Shown piece after piece: positions 24,740 through 34,770 of a stretch of DNA of 64,000 nt. The notes beneath the pieces are model-generated. The model was not told the DNA's origin. It worked only from the letters and a program-made list of their open reading frames with translations, and made no database searches. Origin of the DNA: Lamellibrachia satsuma. Lineage: Eukaryota; Annelida; Polychaeta; Sabellida; Siboglinidae. The stretch covers positions 1,249,501 through 1,313,500 of the forward strand of contig BSQZ01000096.1 of NCBI GenBank assembly GCA_033239005.1, written 5' to 3'. A program made the position numbers and the translations under genes. Numbering within the stretch: position 1 is the first letter of the stretch; each line of letters opens with the position of its first letter.

Positions 24740-25403
24740 TAATTCGGCGATGCACACTGTTTCGTTTCCGTACAGGTTTTATTGGCGATAACCCGCAACA
24801 AAATACATCTGTCGAACTGCAAAGAATAATAAGAACAATAAGTTAACTTGTTAGGGCGAAGTGTATTAAATAAAGCTAACAGTAAGCCTAAGCCTAATTA
24901 CGCATCATACTAGACTAACTATCAAAACTACAATAGTACTATACTTTAGAAATAACACAATTATACTGCACTGTATATAGGCGGATAGCACATAGAACGT
25001 AGCCTAACAGCGATAGGCGCACATGACCTACATAAACACGTGTAGCGGCGTGGACAATAAGCTTAGAGCTGTGCTGCTAGCGGGCCGACTTTCGCTAGAT
25101 GTACGTAATACGATATATGCTATGAAACAAACGAATCTATTACTAAGTTATGTATACATTCTAATTACTACGACAAATACAACTATGTGTACTATAAGTC
25201 AATAATCTACAGTTCTATACTCACATTTAGTGCGTGAAACAGTGGCTAAATTAGAATACGTGATACGGCGAACAGGCGCGCAGGCGAGCAGGCGATACGG
25301 CGACTGGCGAATAATGACGCGTGGTCACTGAGGCGTGTCACTAACGAGGTCAAGTCCCTAGCGGCTAAAACGTGTACAATAAACTGGGTAAACTGCCGAA
25401 ACA
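24740..25403 (-). repeat. BEL/Pao 5' LTR
   Basis: Partner of 18619-19282. It should contain the element promoter and polyadenylation signal. I could not recognise a tRNA primer-binding site in the bases directly downstream (minus strand, 24739 and lower). Confidence 0.95.
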
Positions 25404-25408
25404 ATTAT

Positions 25409-25737
25409 TTTACTAATTGCTTTTTATTACTTAAACTATTACTTTATATATTTTGTTATAAAATTATTTTTTATTATTATTTATTTATTAGTATTATTGC
25501 TATAATTTTTAATTGTTGTGTTATATTAATTTTTTTATAATTCTTGTTACTAGCACCTAACATATTTATTTAGATATTTCCTTATTTAGCAATTCTACAC
25601 TATTTTATTGCTAAATTTTTAATAAATAATTCTTATTACTAGTAGTATTTTAAATGTATTTATTTGTTATTTTGCAATTTTACAATATTTTATGTATTTT
25701 AATTTGTTGTGAAGCGAATTTTGGATCTGGCATTATA
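25409..25737. other. Very AT-rich sequence, no gene seen
   Basis: ATTT/TATT-rich DNA between the BEL/Pao insertion and the GATC satellite. Confidence 0.4.
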
Positions 25738-26543
25738 TCAAGTTGCATCATTGCATCGTTGGATCGTTGGATCATTGTACTTGGATCGTTAGATCGTTGC
25801 ATCATTGCATCGTTGCATCGCTGGATCGCTGGATTGTTGGATCGTTGGTTCATTGCACAGTTGAGTCGTTGGACAGTTTGATCGTACGATCGTTCGATCG
25901 TTCGATCGTTGGACCATTGGAGTTCGATCGTTGGATCATAGGATCGTTGCATCGTTGCATTGTTGGATCGTTTGATTGTTGGATCGTTTTAACGTTTGAT
26001 CATTGCATCATTGGATTGTTTGATCGTCGGATGGTTGGAGTTGGTTAGTTGGATCGTTGCATAATTGGATCATTAGATCATTGGATCTTTAGATCATTGG
26101 ATTGTTCAATCGTTTGATTGTTCGATCAATGGAGTTGGAGTGTTGGATCGTAAGATTGTTGGAGTTGGATTGTTGGACCATTGGATCATTGGATCATTGG
26201 ATCGTTCAATCGTTCAACCATTGGAGTTGGATCGTTGCATCGTTGGATTGTTAGATCGTCGGATAGTTGAAGTTGGATAGTTGGATCGATGCATCATTGG
26301 ATCTTTGGATCGTTCGATCGTTCGATCATTGGATCGTTCGATCATTGTAGTTGGAGTGTTGGATCATAAGATTGTTGGAGTTGGATTGTTGGACCATTGG
26401 ATCATTGGATAGTTGGTTCGTTCGAACGTTCAACCATTGGAGTTGGATCATTGCATCGTTGCATTGTTGCATCATTGCATCATTCGAATTGGATCGTTAT
26501 ATTGTTGCATAATTGTATCGTTGCATCATTGGATCGTGGTGTA
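25738..26543 (+). repeat. GATC-rich 8-bp satellite, block 1
   Basis: Degenerate tandem octamers of the type GATCGTTG / GATCATTG, with GTTGGAGTTG spacers every 80-150 bp. Because 8 is not a multiple of 3, the same octamer is read in all frames and gives long spurious frames (SLDRWIVG on plus, IQRSNDPT on minus). Confidence 0.95.
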
Positions 26544-27570
26544 AGATATATGCCTCCCTCTTCTTGTCTTCTTCGGGGCCGCACGCAATGGTCCAGGAGG
26601 CATTTCTCACAACGAAGGATAGTTTGATTGTCCGTTGTTTTTGCGCTCGCCAGGTCGAGATTTATAACTGAATTTGTACTCACTCGACCAATGAGTACAT
26701 AGAGTACTACAGAAGTGTAGTCAACGCATTGTTCTCCAGGTTCGAAACGATTTTAATCTTGTACAGCAGACGGCTACGTACATAGTAGCAATATAATCAC
26801 TCACGATGACAAATAAAAATAACAGTGAAGACATCTATCACTGTAAACCGTAAAGAAAAGTAGTGAATGTAAACATGACTCAAACTGTATACAGATTCTT
26901 AAAATCTAGAAGATTTGACAATAAAATTCTGGCCGGAAATTTTTAATTCTAATGCTAAAGCAGGTGTGGCCCGCCAGGACCACAATTACTGAAAATTTTG
27001 ATGCCTAAAATTCAGCATGACTACACACCTAAGTGTGAATTTAAAATAGTCTTGCCGCTCCCTTGTAAACGCTCCTCCGGGGTATTTATACTCCCAGTTT
27101 TCCAAAATCAGACGCCGTCACTAGAGGCGCCGTGGTTGCTTAAATACCCAATACGCTTTACTATTGGTCAACTTGTTAAATCCACCCACCCTCTCAACCA
27201 CTGGACAATGACGTCTGCCAGTCTTCCGTTCCCAATTTTACAAGTTAAACTTTTGAACTCTTGGAGCTGCGCCAAATCCAGGGTTCCCAGGGCTCCTTCT
27301 CGGTTCCCCAATTACGTTGACCCTCGGGTCAGAGCAATTTAGCAAATGTCAGGATTAAAGGGAAGGCTGAAGTGTCTAAACAGTACCATCAATCTTTGAC
27401 ACCATATGGATTGTGTCCATATCCACTTGGGTGGTTTAACTATAAACTTTTAGAAACATGTTTTTCTATTGTTAATCTAGGCTTAACACATCGAATAAAC
27501 TTCCAAATGACTTACTAAACATTAGCGCATAAAAAACTAATTAAACCAAACTGGCCTATACTTTACAGTG
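26544..27570. other. Unique 1-kb island inside the GATC satellite
   Basis: Non-repeat DNA between two satellite blocks. It contains a moderately GC-rich stretch at 27050-27320 with a TATTTATA-like motif near 27081. Short open frames only; the 114-codon frame at 26998 has no recognisable family. It could be an insertion in the satellite, but I see no terminal repeats. Confidence 0.4.
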
Positions 27571-30500
27571 GGATGGTTGTAGTTGGATCGTTGGATCGCT
27601 GGATCAGTAGATCTTTGCATCGTTGGATCGTTGAATCGCTGGTTCGTGGGATCGTTGCATATTTGAATCATTGGATCGATGGATCGTTGGTTAGTTGGAT
27701 CGTTGGATCATTGGATCGTTGCATCTTGGCATTGTTGTATCGTTGGATTGTTGAATCGTTTAATCATTGGATCTTTGCATCGTTGGATCGTTGGAGTTGG
27801 ATCATTGGTTCGTTGGATCATAAAATAGTTAGAGTTGGATCTTTGTAGTTGGATCGTTGGATTGTTGGATCTTTGGTAGTTGGAGCTGGATTGTTGGATC
27901 GTTGGATCGTTGGTTTTTTGCTTCGTTGGATCATTCGATAGTTGGTTCATTGGATTGTTGGATCGTTTGATCATTGCAGTTTCATCGTTGGTTCGTTGCA
28001 CCATTGGATAGTTGGATCATTTGATTATTTGATCGATTGATCGTTCAAACGTTTGATCATTGGAGTTGGACCCTTGGTTCATTGGATTGTTATATCGTTG
28101 GAGTTGGATCATTGCTTTGTTGGATCGTTTGATCGTTGGATCATTCTATCATTTGATCGTTGCATCGTTGGATTGTTTGATCATAGGATCGTTGGATTTG
28201 GATCATTGGATCGTTGAATCGTTGCATCATTGCATCGTTGCATCTTTGGTTTGTTGGATTGTTGGATCGTAACATATTTGGTGTTGGATCTTTGGATTTG
28301 GATCATTGGATCGTAGTATTCTTGGTAATTGGAGTTGGATTGTTGGATCTTTGGTTTGTTGCATCATTGGATCGTGGATAGTTGGTTCATTAGGTCGTTG
28401 GATCATTGGATCGTTGGAACATAGGATCGTTGGTTCGTTGCACAGTTGGATAGATGGTTCATTCAATTGTTCGAAAGTTTCATCATTGTATCTTTGGTTA
28501 TTTGGATCGTTGGATCGTTAGATCGTTTGACCGTTCGATTGTTAGCTTGTTGATTGGTTGGATCGTTCCTTCGTAATATCGTTGCATTGTTGGGTCATTT
28601 GATCTTTGGTTCATTGGATTTTTCGATCAATGGATCGTTGTTTCATTGGATCGCTGGATCGTAGGAATGTTGGTTTGTTGGATCGTTGCATCGATGGATC
28701 GTTTGTTTGTTTGTTCGTTGTATTGTTACTTTGTTGGATCGTTGGAACATTGCATCATTGGATCGTTGGATCGTTTGTTCATTTGATCGTTTGATCTTTC
28801 GAAAGTTCGATCGTTGGATCATTGGAGCATTACAGCATTGGATCGTTGGATCGTTGGATCATTGGAGCATTGTATCATTTGATCATGGCATCGTTGGATT
28901 GTATTTGGATCGTTTGATCGATAGATGGTTGGAGTTGCATCGCTGGATCGTTGGTTCGTTGGATCGTTCGATCGTTGATTAGTTGGATCATTGGATCGTT
29001 GGATCATCGATCATTCAAACTTTGGATCATTGGATTTGTATCATTGTACCGTTGCAATGTTACATTGTTGGATCATTGGAGTTTGATCTTTGCACTTTGC
29101 ATCGTTGGATCACTGGATCGTTGGACCATTGGAGTTGGATCGTTGGATCGTAGGTTCTTTGGATGTTTGGATATTTGTTTTTTGGATCATTGGATAGTTG
29201 GAGTTGGATCATTGGTTTGTTGGATCGTTTGTTGATATGATGGTTGGAGATGGATCGGTGCATCATTCGATCGTTTGATCGTTTGTTCGTTCGATTGTTC
29301 TATCGTTCGATCGTTCGATTGTTCGTTTGTTCGGTCATTCGATCGTTCGTTTGTTCGATCATTTCATTGTTCGATCGTTCGATCATTTGATCGTTCGTTT
29401 GTTTGATCGTTTGAACGTTTGATCATTCGATCATTCGATCATTGCAGTTGGATCATTGGACCTATGGATAATTGGATTGTTGGATTGTTGGATCTTTGGA
29501 TCATTGGAGTTGCATCGTTGCATCGTTGCATCGTTGGATCATTGGATCGTTGGTTCATTGGATGTTTCCAATGGATCTTTGGTTCTTTAGATCTATTCAC
29601 CTTTGGATAATTTGATCGATATATCATTGGTTTGTTGGATCGTTGGATCGTAGGATCATTCAATTTTTTTATCAGAGCATCGTTGTTTGTTCGATCGTTG
29701 GATCGTTGGAGGTGGATCGTTGGATCTTTGATTGGTTGGATCATTGGATCATTGGATTGTTTGATTGTTGGATCATTGGATCATTGTAGTTGGATCGTTG
29801 GATCGTTGGTTCGTTGGATTTTGCATTGTTGGATCATTGGGGTTGGATCGTTGGATTGTTTAATCGTAAGATAGTTGGAGTTGGTTTTTTGGATATTTGG
29901 ATCTTTGGATCATTCAAGTTGGATCGTTGCATTATTCGATCATTGTTTCATTCTATCGTTTGATCATTGCATCGTTGGACTGTTCGATCGTTGGATCGTT
30001 AGATCGTTGGATCTTTGGATCGTAAGATCGTTGGTTCATTGGATCATTGCATCGCTGGATCGTTGGATCGGTGGTTCATTGTATTTTTCGATCGTTGGAT
30101 CTTTGAAACGTTCGATCTTCGGATATTTGGATCATTGGTTCTTTGGTTCGTTGCACCGTTGGTTAGATGGATCATTTGATTGTTCGAACATTCGATCATT
30201 GTATCATTGGAGTTGGAGCATTGAATAGTTGGAGTTGGATCGTTGGATCGTTGGATCATTGGCTCGTTGGATCGTTGTATCATTCGATCGTTCTATCAAT
30301 TATCCATCGTTGGTTCAATGGATAGTGGGATCGTTGTATCATTTTCTCATTGGACCGTTCGATCGTTGGATCGTTGGAATTGAATAATTGGATCGATGCA
30401 TCATTGCATCATTTGATCATTGGATCATTGGATCATTGGGTCATTGGAGTTGGACCGTTGGATCGATGTATTGCTGAATTGTTGGATCATATGATTAATG

Positions 30501-31042
30501 GACAGTTGGATCGTTCAATTGTTCGTTCGTTCGATCGTTCGATCAAATGATCGTTATACCATTGGATCATTGGATTGGTTCGTTGGATCTTCGGATCGAT
30601 GCATTGTTGCATCGTAGGATCGTTGTATGGTTGGGGTTGCATCATTGGATCGTTGGTTCATGCAATCATTTGATCATTGGAGCTGGATTGTTGGATCGTT
30701 GCATCGTTACATTATGTCAATGGATCTTTGGATTTGTGTCTTTGGATCGTTGGATCTTTGTTCGTTGGCTCTTTGGTCATTGGAGTTGGATCTTTGGATC
30801 GTTGGATCATTGGTTCATTGGACGTGTGCATCGTTGGATCGTTGGTCATTGGATCTTTATTTCGTTGGACCGTTGCATATTTAGATTGTTGGATCATTGG
30901 ATAGTTTGATTTGGATCGTTGGTTCGATGGATAGTTGGATTGTAAGATTGTTGGAGTTGGATCGTTGGACCGTTGGATCATTGGATGGTTGGATCGTTCC
31001 AATGATCCAACGATCCAATGATCCAACGAACCAACGATCCAC
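27571..31042 (+). repeat. GATC-rich 8-bp satellite, block 2, with inverted end
   Basis: About 3.4 kb of the same octamer array as block 1. At about 31000 the orientation flips: units read GGATCGTT up to there and AATGATCC / AACGATCC from 31001 to 31042, making an inverted end able to fold as a hairpin. Open frames of 60-120 codons in every direction are artefacts. Confidence 0.95.
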
Positions 31043-31206
31043 CGATTGGTTGGTGGTGTCCACTGACACTACTACACTAGTTCCAGTTTATGCGTTGTCA
31101 CTAGTAGTATACATTGAGTTTTCATACCCCCTAGAAAAGGAGACCATGGTCATTAATCATCCGCCATTAGCTTCCGGTGAGCGCTCAGCCAATCAGAGAG
31201 CGTCCT
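31043..31206. other. Flank between satellite and Polinton
   Basis: Contains 31173-31200, a near copy (GAGCGCTCAGCCAATCAGAG) of TIR bases 31217-31244, so the original Polinton end may extend further left than the part matched on the right. Confidence 0.5.
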
Positions 31207-31335
31207 GAAGGTCACGTGAGCGTTCAGCCAATCAGAGAGCGTCACATGATTAGCGCAGAGCCATCTGGGTAATATCAGCGCCTCCTAACGAATGCAGCGT
31301 GATCTAATATCGATGATTAGCGCCTCCTAGCGACT
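31207..31335 (+). repeat. Polinton left terminal inverted repeat
   Basis: Pairs without gaps with 47489-47617 (positions sum to 78824), about 90 percent identical. It begins with AAGGTCACGTGAGCG and includes a CACGTG E-box, an AGCCAATCAGAG CCAAT box and two copies of GCGCCTCCTA(G/A)CGA. Confidence 0.93.
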
Positions 31336-31383
31336 AGAGGAAGGATCTCCGGACCTCTAAGAACGATCGGAACAGTATTCTAC

Positions 31384-31612
31384 CCCATGCTACCCTATAT
31401 TTGGTTATTATACCCCACGCTACCCTATATTTGGTTATTCTACCCCACGCTACCCTATATTTGGTTATTCTATCCCATGCTACCCTATATTTGGTTATTC
31501 TACCCCACGGTACCCTATATTTGGTTATTCTACCCCACGGTACCCTATATTTGGTTATTCTACCCCACGGTACCCTATATTTGGTTATTCTACCCCACGC
31601 TACCCTATATTT
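31384..31612 (+). repeat. 30-bp tandem repeat, about 8 copies, left subterminal
   Basis: Units of TACCCTATATTTGGTTATTC plus CTACCCCACG (variants CCATGC, CACGG) repeat about 7.6 times just inside the left TIR. The unit is a multiple of 3, so it gives an open frame (PYIWLFYP) with no other sign of coding. A TATATTT element recurs once per unit. Confidence 0.92.
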
Positions 31613-31689
31613 GGTGGCAATCAGTGCGACGCGATGTGGTAATCTGTTGTTGTAACTTGATATTCGGTGAACTGTGGACGACTGTGTTG

Positions 31690-32160
31690 CGCGTTGCAGG
31701 CCGAAGTGGATTATTATGAACAGCTGTTGCAGGCCGAAACATTGGTGGATTGTTGGTCAATATTAGAAATACAATATATGGAGACTTCGTGATGAAACGG
31801 ACTGCATCGTTAATACTGGTGGAGGAAAGTTTGCGGGAAATAGACGTGTAGAAACTACGAAGGTTGGTGGATTGTTGCTCAATATTAGAAATACAATATA
31901 TGGAGACTTCGTGGTGACACGGACTGCATCGATATCGTTAATACGAGCGTGTGAGATTTTAAATAGCGTTGTGTAATTGTTGCTCAATATTTAATGGCTA
32001 TTGTGTATACGGACTGAATCGATTGCGCGAGGTTGTAACTCGATACCTAACCGAAACAGTGGAATCCATATATAGCGTTAGCGTTAAATCACAGCGTAGA
32101 CCGATGTTTTTGGCGATGTAACTCGATACTTAACCGAAACAGTGGACTCGTTTTTTTAAG
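31690..32160 (+). repeat. Paired direct repeats near the left end
   Basis: An 85-bp segment at about 31742-31826 (AATATTAGAAATACAATATA...) recurs at 31864-31951. A shorter one with CTCGATAC(C/T)TAACCGAAACAG recurs at 32038-32062 and 32120-32146. No gene seen from 31612 to about 32590. Confidence 0.75.
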
Positions 32161-32587
32161 TAAACAGCTGCGTTCTGTAGAATGATAATTCGAGTCATGG
32201 CCGTTCTCAATGGAACAACGGGCGTACTGCGGTTGGAGTTTATTCGTGTTGCAAGTGGTTGGACTTTGTGTGATGTATTAAGAACGATCGTGTATAATAA
32301 ATAAGTATATTGTTGTCAAATGGAATGCGTTATTTACCGAGAACGATAGTATATACAACAGACATGTATTAACGATGCAAACAAAATTTAATATAGAAAA
32401 GATACATAACGAAGCAGCAAATTTAACGAAGCGGCATGTTATAATACAGATATAATACAGATAGAAAAGATACATAATGAAGCAGTAAGCGTGTTGCATG
32501 GATTGAGGCAGATAATTATCATCAGTAATATGTTATAATACAATTCATTTATCAAGTACAGATTCATTTTAATGAAGCAGCAAATGT

Positions 32588-33030
32588 TCATTTTAACGGA
32601 ATGGCGTGGATTGAAGCATCGCATGGAAAGAAGCGGAGTCTACAATTTCTATGTCTAATACGGAGGGGCAGGGTCGTTGGTCGAGCGGCGGCGGGCGGTG
32701 GCAGTAAGTCGAGTAACTCGGCTTCACAATTTTCAGGTTTGACGAGCGGAAGGGCGAACGACGACGGGTTGAACGGGCGAGTGGACGGCAACGACGGAGG
32801 CGGCAAGTCGAGTAACTCGGCTTCCCAGTTCTCTGTTTCAGGAGACGGTAGGGGGTTATTCCGTACGGAGGGGTGCTTTTTTCTAGTAGTTCTTTCATAA
32901 CGAATGGCCAAATCATGATTGTGGATGGACGTGAAGGTGGTGGTGGTACTGGCGCCGATTTCCCGTCGAGTATGTTGAACAATTCTATCATGTGTCTACG
33001 CAGCATACGATCAACGAGTTCCGTCATCAC
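32588..33030 (-). CDS. Hypothetical minus-strand ORF, Pro-rich
   Basis: The only Polinton ORF candidate on the minus strand; not recognised. Two overlapping frames exist. One (32593-33030, 145 codons) starts MMTELVDRMLRRHMIELFN, which looks protein-like. The other (32588-32911) carries twin motifs ENWEAELLDLPPP and ENCEAELLDLLPPP. A frameshift near 32880 would join the plausible halves. The twin motif comes from a DNA direct repeat (CGAGTAACTCGGCTTC at 32708 and 32808), so it may be only duplication. An opposing plus frame at 32601-32900 is less protein-like. Confidence 0.35.
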
Positions 33031-33406
33031 GTTCTCCCATTTATGGGAGTGAAGACTGCAAAGAAGAAAAAAGTGAGTTAGGAAACAACATTACTAGCTA
33101 GTCATCAGCACTGCAAGGAGTTAGGAAACAACATTGGTAGCTAGTCATCAGCACTGCAAGGAAGAAAACAGTGAGTTTATCGCAGAGACTAACTAGTCAT
33201 CAGCACTCGGTAAGCAAGGAAACAAACTTACTGTCGAAGATATTCTTTCAAGTATACTCCCGTCAGTACTCGGCAGACTAAGGAGACATCTCCAACACAT
33301 TGTACGATGTAACGTGTCGTTAGTCTACTAATAGCTGTAGCGATCGCTACCATGGCGCACAATAGGTGCATGATCATGACGGAGTAACACGACGAATTCA
33401 TTGTTG

Positions 33407-33589
33407 ATGAAGATGACGCGAAGCGAGAAGTCTTATATAGAGAGAGGAAATATTGTTGACAACCTCGAGAACAATGGAGAACTCGTCATATCGGAGAGCT
33501 CTCAGATAACAGACGCAGCAATCATCCGTCAAGCAGACAAAAAAACCGAGGTGAACAGTACTCATAGTACAAAGCATATAACGCAGTAA
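33407..33589 (+). CDS. Hypothetical small ORF
   Basis: 60 codons from ATG 33407, acidic/polar (IVDNLENNGELVISES). It resembles no family I recognise. Listed because it lies in line with the plus-strand genes and just before the NADAR gene; it may be spurious. 33040-33200 upstream holds short direct repeats around CTAGTCATCAGCACT. Confidence 0.3.
   Translation: MKMTRSEKSYIERGNIVDNLENNGELVISESSQITDAAIIRQADKKTEVNSTHSTKHITQ
33576..33580 (+). promoter_or_regulatory. TATA-like box before the NADAR gene
   Basis: CATATAACG, with TATAA starting 42 bp before ATG 33618. The spacing equals that of the better TATA boxes of other genes in this element. Confidence 0.45.
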
Positions 33590-33617
33590 ATGTACATTTC
33601 AGCGTCATAATACAAGC

Positions 33618-34156
33618 ATGAATCGTCCGATTCACTTTATAGGCGCTAATAGCTATCTGTCTAATTTTTATGCGTGTAGAATACGAGTGTGGAATAAAGA
33701 ATTTCACACCGTTGAAAGCGCCTATCGGTGGAAGAAATGTGTGCATAATAAAGACTGGAAAACAGCCGAAAAATGATAACCACACGAAGCGGCCTGCAGG
33801 CTAAATATCTGAGCAAGAGCATTCGAATGAAGGCACATTTACGAGATGAATGGAACAGGCAGAGATATTCCGTGATGTACGCGCTAGTAGCTGTGAAATT
33901 CCGTGACCGATATTTACGGAAACGACTTTTTGACACAGGAAATAGTCATTTGATGGAATGGGTAAAAAGCAAAGAGGGGTTTTGGAGTGCGTTGACCTAC
34001 AATGGTCAAGCTTGTGAGAATATGCTTGGTGAGATACTCATGCAAGTAAGAGAGTTCTTACGCGCGCACCAGACAGTAAAAAACGGGTCTGATGTAACAC
34101 CCGGAGACAGGGCCGAACGAGATTACAACCAGGCACCCGCACCAGTGCATAAGTAA
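33618..34156 (+). pseudogene. NADAR-domain protein (YbiA/DUF1768 family), frame break at an A run
   Basis: NADAR proteins are N-glycosidases acting on ADP-ribose-type or riboflavin-precursor substrates. Some bacterial members remove ADP-ribose from guanine in DNA. The first part (33618-33776) begins with FIGANSYLSNFY and then HTVESAYRWKK, the family N-terminal signature. The second part, in another frame from about 33773 to 34156, has SVMYALVAVKFRD, LFDTGNSHLMEW, EGFWS and ACENMLGEILMQVRE, the family C-terminal signature including the conserved Trp and G-x-x-L-M-x-V-R. The frames meet at GAAAAATGA: the TGA of the first overlaps an ATG of the second. It is therefore either a one-base slip in A5, a coupled pair or a sequencing error. 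It is an unusual cargo for a Polinton. Confidence 0.85.
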
Positions 34157-34227
34157 AACTGCGCAATAACTCAGGAAAACATCACACGTTGTGTGGACAA
34201 CGAGCCAATTTGCGTCAACAGGAGGAC

Positions 34228-34237
34228 TATATAAAGG
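34228..34237 (+). promoter_or_regulatory. TATA box of the RPA-like gene
   Basis: TATATAAAGG, a strong TATA match. A start site about 30 bp on would leave ATG 34300 as the first start codon and would exclude the earlier ATG at 34243. Confidence 0.6.
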
Positions 34238-34299
34238 CGGATATGAAGACACAGGAGAATCACAATTGTTCTGATTGTGTTTTGATCGACTCATCGAAG

Positions 34300-34761
34300 A
34301 TGGATGCCTCACAACAGACCGATAGCGAGATGAATCTGACAAAATTGCAAGACGAAGTAAGTGCTGGTCGCTATGTGTTTAAACAACCGTTAGTCATAAC
34401 GGCATGTGTCGTACAAGATAGATACGTGTTTTACACAGCGTGTTCGAGATGTCCTAAAGGACTCATCAATGGCGTGTGTCCAGTGCACGGACTGCAACGT
34501 GAATGCGTGTACAGATTCGTTCTGCGTCTCCTTCTGACAGACAGTCATGGCAGTGAATGTTGGTGTACTTGTTTTGATGACAATGCGGTCAAAATTTTAG
34601 GGTTCACAGCAAATGACTACGAGGCTTTGGCGACAGACGAGGAACGCTACGAGTCGATATCGACGCTGCGAGGCAGTCAGGTCATGATCACCATTAAGAA
34701 ACGCGTGACCAAAGACTACGTAAACTACAATGTGGCAGAGATTGTTGTAGTAATCATGTAA
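34300..34761 (+). CDS. RPA-C-like ssDNA-binding protein (zinc-ribbon OB fold)
   Basis: 153 codons from ATG 34300. The protein resembles the C-terminal domain of eukaryotic RPA1 (Rep_fac-A_C), an OB fold with a zinc ribbon that binds single-stranded DNA. Visible: YTACSRCPKG with CPVHG (C-x2-C...C-x2-H zinc ligands, unlike the all-Cys RPA set), then YRFVLRLLLTDSHGSECWCTCFDD, ILGFTANDYEAL, and a final strand pair NYNVAEIVVV. A role in coating DNA during protein-primed replication of the element is inferred. Intact, unlike the polymerase gene. The frame is open further upstream to 34189 but without support for an earlier start. Confidence 0.75.
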   Translation: MDASQQTDSEMNLTKLQDEVSAGRYVFKQPLVITACVVQDRYVFYTACSRCPKGLINGVCPVHGLQRECVYRFVLRLLLTDSHGSECWCTCFDDNAVKILGFTANDYEALATDEERYESISTLRGSQVMITIKKRVTKDYVNYNVAEIVVVIM

Positions 34762-34770
34762 CTTTGTTGA

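Larger units (their letters stand above)
18619..25403 (-). mobile_element. Complete BEL/Pao LTR retrotransposon (6785 bp)
   Basis: Two 664-bp LTRs (18619-19282 and 24740-25403) enclose gag and pol on the minus strand. The target duplication ATTAT is present at 18614-18618 and 25404-25408, so insertion boundaries are exact. The LTRs differ at three places that I can see (near 18727, 18774 and 18996 and their partners), about 0.5 percent, which indicates a young insertion. On the coding strand the LTR starts TGTTTCGG and ends CCGAATTA. A purine tract (GGCGGGAG) directly precedes the 3' LTR. Confidence 0.95.

Noticed and set aside
25738..31042. Many 60-120-codon frames with SLDRWIVG (plus) and IQRSNDPT (minus) repeats
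   Set aside because: They are the translation of an 8-bp satellite that is open in all six frames; no start context, no non-repeat part.
31387..31719. PYIWLFYP repeat ORF, 110 codons
   Set aside because: A 30-bp tandem repeat read in frame; two frames are open at the same time.
33618..34156. Bacterial contamination as source of the NADAR gene
   Set aside because: It lies between Polinton TIRs, in the same orientation and composition as the other element genes, and next to an RPA-like gene of eukaryotic type.
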